From assembly GCF_026262505.1 (NCBI RefSeq), contig NC_067206.1, positions 29,093,896-29,157,895 on the forward strand: a DNA stretch of 64,000 bases. Direction: 5' to 3'. A program made the translations under genes and the position numbers. The DNA is from Trichomonas vaginalis G3 (lineage: Eukaryota; Parabasalia; Trichomonadida; Trichomonadidae). Of this stretch, positions 1 through 11,848 are shown piece by piece. Below the pieces are notes generated by a model. The model saw only the letters and a list, made by a program, of their open reading frames with translations. It did no database searches and was not told the DNA's origin. Position 1 is the stretch's first letter, and every line of letters begins with the position of its first letter.

Positions 1-523
1 GGGGCGTGAATGGCATCATCGCAATTGATATTCTTCAAAAACCTAATACGATGAATGCTCAGTATCTAATTGACAATGTTCTTACTCAAATTATCAATTC
101 TGATGAGTTTGAGAAATCCAAACAACAAAAACAAAAGTTTGCAATTCATTTTGATAATTCAAGAGTTCACAAAAGTCATAAGGTAATGAATTACTTGGTG
201 GAAAACAATGTCAAAGTTATTCCAAACCCAATTTATTCACCTGATATTGCACCCTCTGACTTTTATTTATTCGGCACGCTAAAAAAGAGAGCTGAAGGAC
301 GCGAATTCGCGAGTCCAGATGATCTTGAAAATTTTGTAAGAGAGCAATTTGAGCAATTTTCTCATGATGATTTAAAGCGTGTCTTTCAAGCCTGGATCGA
401 TCGCTGCGAACGCGTGATTGAATCCAATGGTGATTATATTTAAATAAACTTTATATATATGTAACTTGTTTATTTCTATTCGCAGTATTCAGGTTTGTGC
501 TAAACACACCTTTGGACACCCTA
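1..523 (+). mobile_element. mariner DNA transposon (Tvmar1-like), 3' part
   Basis: The window opens inside a mariner-family cut-and-paste transposon. Its 3' end is the inverted repeat that reads TAGGGTGTCCAAAGGTGTG from outside inwards (about 503-523), followed by the target TA at 524-525. Comparison with the uninterrupted Maverick copy near 29930 shows the same host sequence resuming directly after that TA, so the insertion site is exact. The element lies within the minor capsid gene of Maverick copy A and is therefore younger than that copy. The left end lies outside the window. Confidence 0.9.
3..443 (+). CDS. mariner transposase, C-terminal part
   Basis: This is the C-terminal part of a mariner transposase, the enzyme that excises the element and inserts it at TA dinucleotides. 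The frame is open to the window edge, so the start is not visible. An aspartate in the HFDNSRVH segment is followed after 34 residues by the aspartate of YSPDIAPSDFYLF. That spacing is the D34D signature of mariners, as opposed to D34E of Tc1. The first catalytic aspartate should lie just upstream, outside the window. The visible part has no internal stop and ends about 80 bp before the terminal repeat, as in intact mariners. The family is Tvmar1-like by context and motif; the exact subfamily was not tested. Confidence 0.9.
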   Translation, partial: GVNGIIAIDILQKPNTMNAQYLIDNVLTQIINSDEFEKSKQQKQKFAIHFDNSRVHKSHKVMNYLVENNVKVIPNPIYSPDIAPSDFYLFGTLKKRAEGREFASPDDLENFVREQFEQFSHDDLKRVFQAWIDRCERVIESNGDYI

Positions 524-1313
524 TACTTACTCAGATATACCACCAACAGGTTTTGTTGACTTATTTAATACTTTAAGTACGGGTGTAACATGTGCTGCAA
601 CTAGAGCAGGTTTCATTATGTTTGGATGTCCGACTGAGTTTACTATAAACAATATGAGCTATAATACAAAACTTATATCTGGTTTTTACTACCAACAGTT
701 TCCTATAACAGGAAAAGGTGTCATACAAGGAATGTCTATTCCATTGACTTTAAGTACACCTATTTTATATATTGTTTCAAACTTAGGTTCAAAGTGTTAT
801 TCGAATGTCGACAGAAACTACTATGACCAAAAGATACTTATGCGTATAAATAACACATTCTCTGCTGGTTTGCCTATTGTTCATTCGAATGCAGAGTTTT
901 CAGCTTTAGTAAACTCAAACACTTTAGCAAACATAAACTTAACCTTAGTTGACGCAAACTTTGTTCCTGTAAAACTTTTATGTCCTATGTATTTGTCAAT
1001 GACGGCAGAAAGTTTCGAATTGGAAGATGCAACTGGTGAAAGTATTGTATTACAAGAACAACTTCAACAACAAATAGCTCAAGAACAACAAATGCAACAA
1101 ATAGCTCAAGAACAACAAATAGCTCAAGAATAAAAAAATATTTTTTTTTATTTTTATAAAAATGTACAGAATAGATGTTTCAGATTTTTATGACTTCCAA
1201 GCGTTCAGAAATATGTGTCCATTTCGAGACTATAACAAAGCAGTCGAGAATTTGAAACGTTTAGTCATTTATGTCGACTCTGCCCCAGAATGTTATGTTA
1301 TGAAAGAATGGTG
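524..1313 (+). mobile_element. Maverick/Polinton fragment, copy A
   Basis: This is a short Maverick piece nearly identical to 29935-30714 of copy B. It holds most of the minor capsid (penton-like) coding region (to 1133) and the first part of the SF3 helicase gene (1162-1313). On the left it is interrupted by the mariner. On the right the match to copy B stops near 1313. It is broken and clearly partial. The close match to copy B indicates a fairly young copy. Confidence 0.85.
618..1133 (+). pseudogene. Maverick minor capsid (penton-like) protein, partial, copy A
   Basis: An open stretch matching the copy B protein at 29886-30533 almost residue for residue, including a glutamine-rich tail with repeated QQQIAQEQ-like segments. 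It includes the segment near LTLVDANFVPVKLL, which resembles the C-terminal strand pattern of single jelly-roll minor capsid proteins of Polintons. Its 5' part is separated from it by the mariner insertion. It is a fossil part of copy A. Confidence 0.7.
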
Positions 1314-1465
1314 TTGTGCATGAAAATTCGGTTCACTTCACTTCTGATAAAAGTGACAAGTTTACATGGCAAAATAGTTTACATGGCAAAATATATAGGG
1401 TATTTTTTTTAAAAGTAGTTATCTTTATATATAAAAATAAAACTTTTGATATATTTGAGTAAATG
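1314..1465. other. Unassigned spacer between two Mavericks
   Basis: About 150 bases between the end of copy A similarity and the A-run that opens copy E. It contains a short direct repeat of TTTACATGGCAAAATA. I recognise no gene. It may be host DNA or an unmatched part of copy A. Confidence 0.5.
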
Positions 1466-1560
1466 AAAAAAAAAGGTATTGGGGCTTCCAGGGGCTGCGC
1501 CCCTTCTAGCCCCGAAGATGTTTAGTATAAAATGAAGTTTTTATTCGGAAAATTGTTAGT
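1466..1560 (+). repeat. Terminal inverted repeat of copy E, with hairpin
   Basis: An A-run (1466-1474) is followed by GGTATTGGGGCTTCC and a hairpin formed by AGGGGC-TGC-GCCCCT, nested inside a second pair GGGGCT/AGCCCC. The following GAAGATGTTTAGTATAAA is shared with copies C and D. The stop region of the 1556-2437 gene adjoins and partly overlaps the repeat. Confidence 0.8.
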
Positions 1561-2437
1561 CTTCTGGTGTGAATTCGGAGGACTCTTCTTGGATAGAGTC
1601 TTGTATTTCCTCCTCTTCTTCTTCTTCCTCCATTGCTTCTGGGAAGAAGCCTTCTTCTGGGTCGAAAACATTATATAATGTGTAATTGAATGACACATTA
1701 TATCTTTGTTTGAGTTCGCTCCTGACAAAGAACTTAGTTCCAGGAATACAGAAGACTTCTGTGCGTTGGAAAAGCTGATGTCCTGGAACGAATTTGGCAA
1801 TTAGAGACTTCTTTTTTCCGAATTGTTCAGGAGTTTCCATGACGACAGTAACAACATCTCCATCTGCGAGGTCTTGTTGTTGTTCGGAAAGGTAAAGAGC
1901 AATGATATGAATGGTTGCTGCGTTGAATTCGAGAAAGTCGAATTCAAATTGTGTTGTCGTATAGCATTCAAACCATTTTGTACAGTTGTCTCCGAACTCG
2001 TCAATGTATTCATCTTCGTCATATCCGTAACTAAAGACTTGGAATTCGGCAATTCTCTTGTCGAATGACCGTTGCATGTAACGAGGAAGATTTTGACGAA
2101 CTTGGTATAAAGTTCTCAACATTATAAGCTTAGTAAATGTTGGAAAATACTGAACTAAGACATCGCTAAGCTCAATTGGACTTGGAATTGTCTTAGTAAG
2201 TTCAATTGAACTAGCAATTGCTTTGTTCAGAACTTCACAGAACTGAGTATTGTATGTAGCGTCTGGTTGTGTGTTTTCTTCGGCGTCTTTGAGATATTTA
2301 GAGCAAATTTGTTGAAGAATTTCTCTTAATTCGCTGTTAGACTTTTTGGTGGTTATTCTAACAGCTGTGCCAGTTCTTGGAGGTTGTGGGGCTTTGGCTT
2401 TGGTTAGCGGTTGAGAATTGTTAATGTTGGCTTCCAT
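1556..2437 (-). CDS. Maverick-encoded hypothetical protein next to the terminal repeat
   Basis: A 293-residue open frame read from the control region towards the terminal repeat. I do not recognise its family. The N-terminal 30 residues are rich in proline and basic residues, the middle has several aromatic and acidic stretches, and the C-terminal 30 residues include a run of eight glutamates. Copies C and D keep only a short remnant of its 3' end beside their terminal repeats, so the gene belongs to this Maverick lineage rather than to the host. It faces away from the large-protein gene at 2908, and the roughly 470 bp between them probably drive both. Function unknown. Confidence 0.6.
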   Translation of the reverse strand: MEANINNSQPLTKAKAPQPPRTGTAVRITTKKSNSELREILQQICSKYLKDAEENTQPDATYNTQFCEVLNKAIASSIELTKTIPSPIELSDVLVQYFPTFTKLIMLRTLYQVRQNLPRYMQRSFDKRIAEFQVFSYGYDEDEYIDEFGDNCTKWFECYTTTQFEFDFLEFNAATIHIIALYLSEQQQDLADGDVVTVVMETPEQFGKKKSLIAKFVPGHQLFQRTEVFCIPGTKFFVRSELKQRYNVSFNYTLYNVFDPEEGFFPEAMEEEEEEEEIQDSIQEESSEFTPED

Positions 2438-2479
2438 TAGACAAAATAAACTGTTTTTTTCGGACTACTCATAGAAAAG

Positions 2480-2665
2480 TTTAAAATAAACCGTTTTCGT
2501 CAACGGTAACCCCTCTATTTTTTTTATTTTATTGAAAAGTCTCCGTTGGCAAACCGTTCCATCTCAAATATTGAATGAACTATAAACGTTTTTTGTTTTC
2601 TATATATACTTTTTTGTCCAACGGTAAAACTTTTTACACAACGGTTTTGAGAGTCGTCGCCGTTG
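2480..2665. promoter_or_regulatory. Cluster of AACGG/CCGTT motifs between divergent genes
   Basis: About seven AACGG or CCGTT motifs occur within 180 bases, near 2489, 2501, 2542, 2552, 2619, 2639 and 2660. AACNG is the core site of Myb-type DNA-binding proteins, a large family in Trichomonas. The cluster lies between the divergent genes ending at 2437 and starting near 2908. Regulation by a Myb protein is an inference. Confidence 0.4.
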
Positions 2666-2907
2666 ACTTTTTTGTAGAGCACTCAAAATAGTATAACTTT
2701 GTCCGGACAAGTAAGGGTCTATCGTCGCTACAGGAAAAGTTACAGGCGTTCCAAGGAAGTATACTTTGAGAAGCCTTTTCCCCTTATAGAATGAGATAGG
2801 ACGGTTATTTTACAAAACTGACAACACTTTGACCGAGTAGTTTTTTGTGCTGAACAAAAAGTGTCATATAAACATCTGTCAAAAGCCGCTTTTTAACTTC
2901 ACTTAAA

Positions 2908-5710
2908 ATGCCACGTAAGCTACGTAAGAATATACGTAAGAGGAAGAGAGCATTGAAACATCCAATAGTAAAAACTAACACCACAACAACAGTTGCAACA
3001 ACAAATGCTGAATGACCCCACTATGTTGCAACAAATGTCAAGCAATCCTATGCTTTTAAACCGAGTTCTTGGTGCACAGAGTGGAGGTTTAAGAGCGGCA
3101 CTTTTAGCGAAAATGGCAGGCTATGGTGGAGCTGCAGACGGAACAGCATATAACCCTCAAAGTCAAATGAATTTGAGTTTACTCAAAAATCAAATATCAG
3201 ATGTCAAAAAGTCAAACATAGACATACAGAAGCAAATAGGTGAAAACGAAAAGAAACTAGAATATGACAGACACACAAAGAAACTCAATGAGTTAAACGT
3301 AGAGAAAAAGAAGAAAGAAGAACAACTGAAAGAACTAAGTACAGAGGAATATGCGAAAAAAGTGTCAGAAAAAGCAACAGAAGTAGCAAAAATGGAACAA
3401 GATGTCATAAATTTGAAAAACCATACTACTCGATATAAAGTACTGAAAGATGAAGAGATAAAACAAAAAGCCCTGAAGACATATATGGATAGCGATGAGT
3501 ATAAAAAAGAAGTTGAAGCAAATGTAAAGGCAGAAAAACTTTTACAGTTGCAAAACCAAACCGTACAGTATGAAAACTTAGCACAAGAAAGTAAAAATAA
3601 CGACGCAGCCATGCAAAAGGCAATGAAAAGCGCAGAATATATAAAAGCTAACAATGACTGGTTAGATGCCCAAGCCAACGCTAAAGCAGCCCAACTTATA
3701 GGGTCAATAAGGACAAAAAATACAAGCGGATGAAGACAGTTCAAATGAAGCTTTAATGAATGCTGACTTTAAGAACGCCTTCGAAGCTCTTCATAGTAAG
3801 GTGAAACTAGTGAACGACTTCTCATCTGGAAAGAAACTGAAGTCTGAAGGTTTCGACAACGAGTTAAGAGAAGTAGCACAAAATATGACGAAAATAACAG
3901 ATGCAGCAACGAGACAGGCAGTTCAAAGTGCCTATGACGCCGTTAGAGCAACTGTTGTGGAAAGTCAAGAAAAAGAGTTACAACAGACCAAAACAGACCT
4001 AGTAAATGCTTTCTTAAAAACGAAAAGTCAGGTAGGACATTATGCTGCAGATGGAACATATGTGCCAGCTGGTGGAACTTATATACCACCAAACCCTCCA
4101 AGAGAAGCACCTGCACCAGGACTACCTAAAACATTTACATCGTCACATGGACACAGACACAAGCATGCACCAAAACCAACACAACAACCAACAGTTCAAA
4201 ATCCAGCACAACAACAACAACCAGCACAACAACCACCTCCACAACCAGCACAGCAACCAACAGTTCAAAACCCTGCACAACAACAACCACAAACAGAGCA
4301 AGGACATAAAAGAAGTAGAGAACAAGGAAACCAAGAATTCTTAAAAATGCTAAAGGAAGATTATGGTTACTCAGATACTCTTGACTTTAGTGACAGATAT
4401 AAAGAAGCTATTAGAAAGTTCAAGGAAGGAAATACTGACCGAACCTATTTAGCTTTATGGCTCAGCACCAAATGGGATATAATTTCAAACCTGGAAAATA
4501 CAAGCTCGCTAAGGGATATGATTTAATAGCATATCATCCAAATGACATGACTGAATTTACTCCGAGATATTTGGTGTCAGAGCTAAATGACAATTCAACT
4601 CTCTTCATGAAACGCGTAAAAAATAGAGACGGAACGAAAGAAGAAGGTTTATGAGTCCGGATGACTTAGATAGGGAACTTGTTAAAAACGGTCTCGGAAT
4701 ATATGAAATGCCAGCAGATGAGGTACAAGAAACTCCACAGGAAGAAGTTCAGATACAACCAGACATGGAAGAAATAGTTCAGCAACAACAGCTAGAAGAG
4801 CCTGAAGGAAACGAACAAGTCCCTCCTTTGGAAACTAACTTCACAGAACTAGATGAAGATTTGGAACAGCCGAAAAATCTTGACCCTCAACAAGAGTATG
4901 AGGTGAATATGGAATCTTTCCAAGAGTCTAAGAAAAATTCGGCTGACATAGTAGAAGAATATCGAAAAATGTTTGCCGACATACAAAAGACTCCAACACC
5001 AGATGAAAATATTCAGCATAGAATGGAAGTACTGAAAGAAAATGTACGCAAATACAATAACCCTTTTTACTTACGACCATATAACGTTCAATCTTTGGCT
5101 GAACTCGGTGAAAATAAAAGGTTAAATTTCAACAAAACATATAGAAATGAAACATTGTTTAAAGTTCATTCAGAACCTAACCAAGATGGAAACAAACCTA
5201 CTTTTGTTTCTGCAGACTATGGAACTACAATGAGATGGGGTCATAAAGCTAACCCGGATAGGTGGTTCATAAACTTACAACCTCAATTCCAAGAAGTTGT
5301 AGACGCAATGGAAGTGAATGGTGAACCAGATATAGCTGGTATTTTCAGCGCGGCTTTAATGCCATTGAAAGATATGAAACATGCAGATATTTTGAACCAG
5401 TATGAAATGAACATGGCTGATGGAAATATAACACCTGACGTTCTAGAACATTTATCTCAAAGAACTACACAGAACCATAAAGATGGTATATTTGGTGAAG
5501 AGTTTAGAAAAAAGTTAGGGATAGAGAAGGAAGAGAACCTATTGTACATGACCTTGCAAACGAAAGTTTGCAAAATGTCATAAAAACTTACTTTGCAGAC
5601 AATGAACTGAGAAGGGATGAATATTTAAGAAAACTCAAATGGACAGTACCAAATGAAAGTTAGTATTGAAAAACATGTTCCTTGACAAAATAAAACCAAC
5701 TACAGAAATA
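2908..5710 (+). pseudogene. Large unidentified Maverick structural-type protein, copy E (broken)
   Basis: This region matches 23946 onwards in copy B and 57345 onwards in copy D. It begins with a very basic stretch (MPRKLRKNIRKRKR) and continues with a methionine/glutamine-rich segment, a long lysine/glutamate coiled coil, a proline/glutamine/histidine-rich linker and an acidic segment. I do not recognise a family. In B it sits directly upstream of the major capsid gene, which suggests a virion or capsid-assembly role, but this is inference. The copy is broken, with several breaks, and similarity to B stops near 5710. Confidence 0.6.
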
Positions 5711-6400
5711 AATATTCTTACCAAGGTTAAGAAGCTTCTATTGACATGTTTGACTAAGAAGTGAATGTTGAAGAAATAGAGCCGCTTAACTTTATAAGAA
5801 ATTTATTTTTGATATAAATGGATGGGTTCTATTAGGCGCGATCACATGTCACAGGTTCATTAACTTCTTTAAAAATTGATGACAACAATGACAGATTTGA
5901 CAACATGTCCTCGGGAAACAAATGTTTACGTTAACTAGTTTCACGATGTCTGTAGGAGAGGAATATATCAGGGATGTACGGGGCACTTTAACTCACACTA
6001 ACTTGACGTATATGAGAAAGCACGATTCTCTTCGGCGATTATGGATCGCACCATGGAGCGGTTTATATGGAAACACTATAATGGTAAAAACAAAAATAAA
6101 CTTGAACGATGCCCAGAAATCCTCTTCGTCGATTTCATGATCCGACAGTAAGAGGCGGTCTTATGGAAACAATAAAGTGGCTAACAAGCATAAATACAAC
6201 TTGACGTATCAGATCACAGCATTTCGTCTCGTCGATGTAATGATCGACATTGAGCGTTCATGGATGAAATAGTGTAAAGTGGTAAAAACAAATAAAACTT
6301 GACGAGTGTTTTTGTTTTACTATGGTTTTCTCGCATAGTCCGTAACCGGTCAACACCCACACAAACCAATCGAATTTAAATATTCATTCCCCTACTTGAA
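5711..6400. other. Segment of copy E with no match to copy B; weak 100-bp repeats
   Basis: The stretch joins two parts of copy E and matches nothing else in the window. Three diverged copies of a phrase like ATGGAAACAATAAAGTGG followed by AACAAATAAAACTTGACG occur near 6068, 6172 and 6266. No gene is seen. Confidence 0.4.
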
Positions 6401-9400
6401 GGTTCATCGAAATGTCTTGTGTTATAATTCTTTATCGCGGTTCTTCATGTAATTGTTAAGGTCTTCTTTGAATGGTAAGTATTTCTGTGCAACTCTTGCT
6501 ATTTCAGTGGGTGTGTTTGAGAAGAGTATTTTTGACAATTTCCTTTATTTGGCTTCAGTTGTCGGTGTCAATTGAAATCGCGTAAGTTTTCGTCGATAGA
6601 ACCATTTCTGTCCAGTATTATATATCTTATTGCTAAGTGCATAAAAGGCTCTTGTATGTTTCTTCTGACTTAAATTGTAGACGATAACATAAATTCTCTT
6701 ATCTTCCTTCATTTTCCAACTCTTAAGTAAAATCATAACTTTCATATCTTTTCTTCTTTGATACTCTGGAAACGTGGTAATTCTTTATTGCTGTATGCTT
6801 TGTCTATGATTCAATTGACTTCATTTCTTTGCTATGAAGTTTCTTAATTTCCATCTCTCACCTTCTCCAGTTTGCGTTTATAGCTAGTTCATGGCTAACA
6901 CAGAAAATAACAACATAACGAGGTGAAGCCCAGCACTTGCTACATGTATTTACTTAAAAGTCTAATTGAACATAATAACCCTTCTCAAACCAGGAGTGTA
7001 CCCAAATTCTTGCGATTTTCATAACGGAATCTCTTCCCCGGTATTTCCGAGGGAATGCAATCATATGAGGAAATCTTCTAAAAGTTCTTTTGTCTTTGGT
7101 TTTAAAACCAATAATATGCCTTGCTTTGTTAGAATATAGCAGCGATGTCATTTATACTTTCGCATTTCGAGTACTATCATCGTCTTTAGAACCTGAACGA
7201 ATGAGCGTAACTGTATTTGTTTATACTGTATGATTTCATATTCTTTAGTATTATGGCTCCATGAACGATTAAGCAAGTGTTGTATTCTCTGAGTTGACAT
7301 TACTGTTTCTTTTTGGACATACAAGATAAACCAAAGGATAAATATAAAATTAAAACTAACCTTCTATTTTTATCTTTATAAAATTCATGAAATTTGGTCA
7401 TTTTTTCAGCAAAATAATGTTTACGAGTGCAAGAGTGAGAATTTCACCTCTTTTTCCACCTGTTTTTTCACTCTTTTTTCACAAGCGTTTTTACATGAAA
7501 TTGTCGATGTAATATTTGAAATCCTTAAACAATTCGTAGCTTCTATTTCTTCTTTTAGTACATCGATATGTTTTAATCATGCCGAAAGTCTCTTTATATT
7601 GTCTTCTTGACGTCAGACAGAAGGAAATTTCTGCTGTTGGATAGTTTTTAATAAGAAATGTAAACATATCCATTTTCATTCTTCTGCTGGCTTTCTGCAT
7701 TTTCTTTCTTTAAAGAGTCTGTCATAGTCCGTTTGCTTCCTTCTCTATCTCTTTGACTGACGTAGTTATATTTCTCATGCTGCTTTACATTTAAAAATTT
7801 GTGATTCATTTTGCTGTTAATCATTGAAATAACACAAGCTAGCAATACAACTAAGCGCGTCAATGGTTTTCTTTAAACGCAAACAGCTGCTGGTTTTTAT
7901 CTTTCATTCCATACTGCTATCTCTTCTATCTTATCTCTTATCTGCCATATTTCACATTTTGCCTACTAATGAAACAAAGTTATCGGTATGTCTTAAATTC
8001 TTCGGATTTGTAACGGGTCCGATAATTTTTTATAAACCAATGGCTCGCCAATCTTGTCCATAACTTTATGGTTGCTAATGATATCCTTAGAAAACTCACA
8101 TAATTTAACCTTTCGTAGGAACTCTTTATTCTACTGAGTCAAGTTGTTTCACTTCTATTTCATCGAATTCATGAATATGTGAGCTTTTGTTGTTGGGATT
8201 CAGGCAATTTGGTAAATGTCAATAATGATCTGCAAATGTCAAGATATAAGGATATTCTTCATTTTCTTCATCCTGTGCGGTACAGCTAAATTACTTGTTA
8301 AAACAGTTCTTGCTTTATCTTCTGGATTTCTGTTTCCAAAAGTATATGTGAAGAAGGAATACAAGCCTTTTCAAATCTCTCTACAAACATTGAACCGTAG
8401 GATTCAATGACTAACGAGTGTGGTGCTGTTGTGGCAGAGTCCTGCGTTGCGGCTTGAATTGTTGTTGTGCCGATTGTGTGAAATCATATCTTTTTATACA
8501 AAATAGAAAAAATAAATAAAAATACAAACTAACTTTATTTTTCTATCTTAAAGAACGTTCCATGAAATTCCGGGGTGCAACAACAGGTGAAAAAAGAGGT
8601 GATATCTTTCACACCTTCTTCACCTCAAAAATTTTATTTTGGGTGTAAATAAATGTTACCTGATTAATGATATCAATGACTGTTACATCATTCATGTCTG
8701 ATTTACATCTAATGCATAAAAGTTTAGAAGAATTTTCTTATTCTTTCTGGCTTAGTTTTTATCTTCCAGTACTGCCCGCTCTAATGGTCCCAGATGTGTT
8801 GGCTTCGACTCTCTCAAGCTATCTTTTAGATGGTATATACATCTTCAGACGCCCTCCTCATTCTTACTTTAAGTGTATCGTTATGTTGTAGTCAAGTATT
8901 TCATATACCTACTCTCGCTTTGCTTTCGTCAATGGTTTCAGCAAGTTTCCAATTGACTAATCTTCGACCTAATTAATGACGTGAGAATAAAACGTCAATG
9001 GATTCCGTTCACAGCTTTCTATACAGATATCCCTTACTTTAGCTTAGATCTACTGATATATATAGTTTCTACTTTAACCATAAAACGTTTCTTTGTCAAC
9101 GGTTTTGTTCGTCAAGCAACTACCAACTGTTTGTAACAGGAATGAGGGTAATTGTGTATGAACTTTCTGATATTTTTTGTGTTTGACTTCGTTTCTTTTG
9201 TATATACTTTTCTTCTTCCTTGTGTTGTCATTGAATTCTGGGTGTATGTCCTGTTGTAGAATTGTTGGAGGAATTATATACTTCTACGAGAGAAATGTTT
9301 CATTGTTCTTTCTCGGTAAATCTTCGCTCTTGGTTGTTTAAATCTCTGAGCGTTCTTTGAATCGGTTTTACTGAATGCCGAGTAGTGTTATGGTTATGGT

Positions 9401-11704
9401 TCTTCAGAGTTGTAGTGAGGTTATGTTATATGCTTAATGAGAAAATCTGTGATTTCATTGCTCACGAGCGTATGCACTTGTCTGGTCGATGCTTAAAGTA
9501 CTTGGGTATTGTTCTGCTTACAAAACTTTTGTAAACAACTTCTTAACATTATACGATTCCTTATTTTTTCTGGTATGCATATGCTCTTGCGAGTGTTTAA
9601 CATTTAATGAAGATGAGGAATGGTGGCTTTTCTTCTTTCTTACTCTGAATGAAAGAGGTGTCAATTTGTATCGTCAGGATGCGTCGGAGCTCGAAATTGT
9701 AATATAAGTAGTCCGGTAAGGGTTTAATTTTTGTGTTTTGAGTGGTGACGAATGCATTTTTGTCATATTAATATCCTTTTCACTTCAAGCCTCTGGTTTA
9801 GTACATCCTCCACTTCTTTGCAGCTTCATTTGATATTGTCTGTGAAAAGACTCCTATGGGATGTTTGTTTCACTATCCTCTACTTCTTTCAGCTGCATTT
9901 ATGGTAAAGTGTAAAGATTTTATTCTAGGCTCAATGCGCGTTCATTGAACACTCTATATCCATCGCGAATATCAGTCCACAAATCGGGCATTAATTCTCA
10001 CCCGAGCCTGTTGTGATTGTGTTGGTGGAAGTATGTTTTGAGATGATTTCTCCTCTGTTCAGTTGGTCGAAAAAGTTTGTTTTGCTGAATTGTTATGAGA
10101 TGGAGATATTAAACTGTCATTGCCAGCTTGTATATTCTGAGTTGGTATTAATGGGTGGTCTCTTAATGATGGCTATGGTCGCCAGAAAAGTTGTCGTTTC
10201 TGTAAATGATGTGCGCAGTAATTTGCTTCTTTAAATCTTTCTTTGAGGCAATGTGCTGTGTTGATTGAAGAGTTAGCACAGATAAGAATTTATCTACAAT
10301 CGCTGCCACGTCCAAAATCTATAGAACAACTCTGCTGGATTTGTTGAGTATTGCGTATAAATATGAGCTATAGGATATATGGTTTCAAAGAACCTGAAGG
10401 TCCTTCATTGTTTGAAAAGTTCATGTGTTAACCCCGATTTATTATAATCTCATTGTCCATGCTCCTAATATTTAATGATGTTGTTATTATAACCATTAGG
10501 ATATAAGATGAGGATTAGTAATATAATTTTGTTCAATCTAATAGGTGTTCCGTTCTTCCTGTTTTGTTACTTCTTCAATGTATGCATTCAATTTTTTAAT
10601 CTTGGATTTGTTTGAAATTCTTCCATGTGTTATTGTTCTTTTGTCGGCTTTAGACTTTTAACAATTGATGGGTAGTTTTTGTAGCGTTCAAAGTTTGGTC
10701 TGGCCATAATTGAGTCTAATTGTTCCTGGCAATAGTTTTATTCTGAAATTGTTAAGAACCGTATCTTTTGTACTGCTTGGTAACTCGATCTCTTTGAAGG
10801 TGCAACTTTGAACCGAGGGTAATAGTTCAATATTGAGTCGTCTGCTCTAACAGTTGAGAAGGATTTATGTGTATGTTTCTTTTATGCTGCTTCTTATTTA
10901 ACGATTGCTGTAGTTCCATTCGTGTTTCAAAGTTTCCTGACATGCACCTTCGATAATTCATACATTTGTTATTGAGGAGTTAGTGTATCTTTGTTACGCT
11001 TGTAACTTGGATTCTCTAAAAGGTGACTTGAACCAAAGGGTATTAGTTCAATTATTATGGTCGCTGCTCTAACAGTAGTGAAGGATTCATCGTGTATGGT
11101 TCGTTGTCAGCTTACTATTTAATTAGCCTGAAGTGAATTAAATATCGAACGATATGGTGTTATGAAGATTCAAAACTTTGGTTCGTTGCTGTCAAAGTTC
11201 ATCTTTGTCAGCTTTACTTTTAATAGCATCTTCAAAGTTATTTTTGCCTTAACTCTCCAAAGTATAATTTTGAATCCAAACTAATACATCCGTTAACAAA
11301 GAAGTAAATGAGCGTTATATCGATTCCATCGTTTAATATTACCGAAATGCTTCTGGTGCTTTACCCGTGCTCATACTGTATCAGTACAGCTTATGTTCAT
11401 GAACTTTAGCACGAACGAATTTATTACTCTTCTTTCATTAACATCGTTTCGTCTGTTCACTTTCTCCATCTGTGTTAAATTCCAGTGGTAGTTCCGTTAT
11501 AATCCTGTTCCGTCTGAACTTATATATGAACAGGTTTTTATCTGCTGTTTTCGGTAAATTTCTACTCTATCTCAATTTATCAAAGTTCATTGCCTACCAC
11601 CACCTCCCTGAAAGAATTTTATATTTTCTTTCAGCTCTTGAAGAACCGTCCACTTCGCCATCTTTGGTGTAATAATAGAACTTTGAGTTAAAAACTTTCC
11701 TGTC
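6400..11704 (-). pseudogene. Decayed right half of Maverick copy E
   Basis: Minus-strand similarity to copy B is recognisable in order: 6420-7150 matches the KilA-N gene at 34137-34943, 7490-8420 matches the hypothetical gene at 36435-37349, and 10000-10230 matches the tail-fibre gene near 42420-42600 (shared phrase around GGTGGTCTCTTAATGA). Between these the sequence is too diverged to place. Very many breaks; clearly old compared with the left half. Two diverged copies of a 100-bp segment lie at about 10780-10880 and 11000-11100. Confidence 0.6.
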
Positions 11705-11804
11705 NNNNNNNNNNNNNNNNNNNNNNNNNNNNNNNNNNNNNNNNNNNNNNNNNNNNNNNNNNNNNNNNNNNNNNNNNNNNNNNNNNNNNNNNNNNNNNNN
11801 NNNN
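11705..11804. other. Assembly gap (100 N)
   Basis: Exactly 100 N, a conventional placeholder for a gap of unknown size. It separates the decayed Maverick from the minisatellite, so their true distance is unknown. Confidence 0.99.
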
Positions 11805-11848
11805 TATTTCACTGCTGTATTAAGTGGAGAATGTGTCGTTGGAGCACG

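Larger units (their letters stand above)
1466..11704. mobile_element. Maverick/Polinton copy E, left part clear, right part decayed
   Basis: The element opens with an A-run and GGTATTGGGGCTTCC, a variant of the terminal repeat seen in copies B, C and D. Reading in order there is a minus-strand gene (1556-2437), a control region, the large unidentified protein (2908-5710), then a segment with no match to B, then strongly diverged, collinear remains of the KilA-N, hypothetical and fibre genes of B (6400-11700). The capsid, helicase and ATPase genes of B have no counterpart here. The right terminal repeat is not seen before the gap. The left half resembles B closely, whereas the right half carries very many breaks, so the two halves may differ in age or be different insertions. 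Confidence 0.75.

Noticed and set aside
3190-3744. Minus-strand frame opposite the large Maverick protein
   Set aside because: It is the antisense of a lysine/glutamate coiled coil, giving serine/phenylalanine-rich translation. The plus strand is conserved between three copies.
4042-4344. Histidine/asparagine-rich frame inside the large protein
   Set aside because: It is the shifted reading of the CAA-rich linker and does not persist unchanged across copies.
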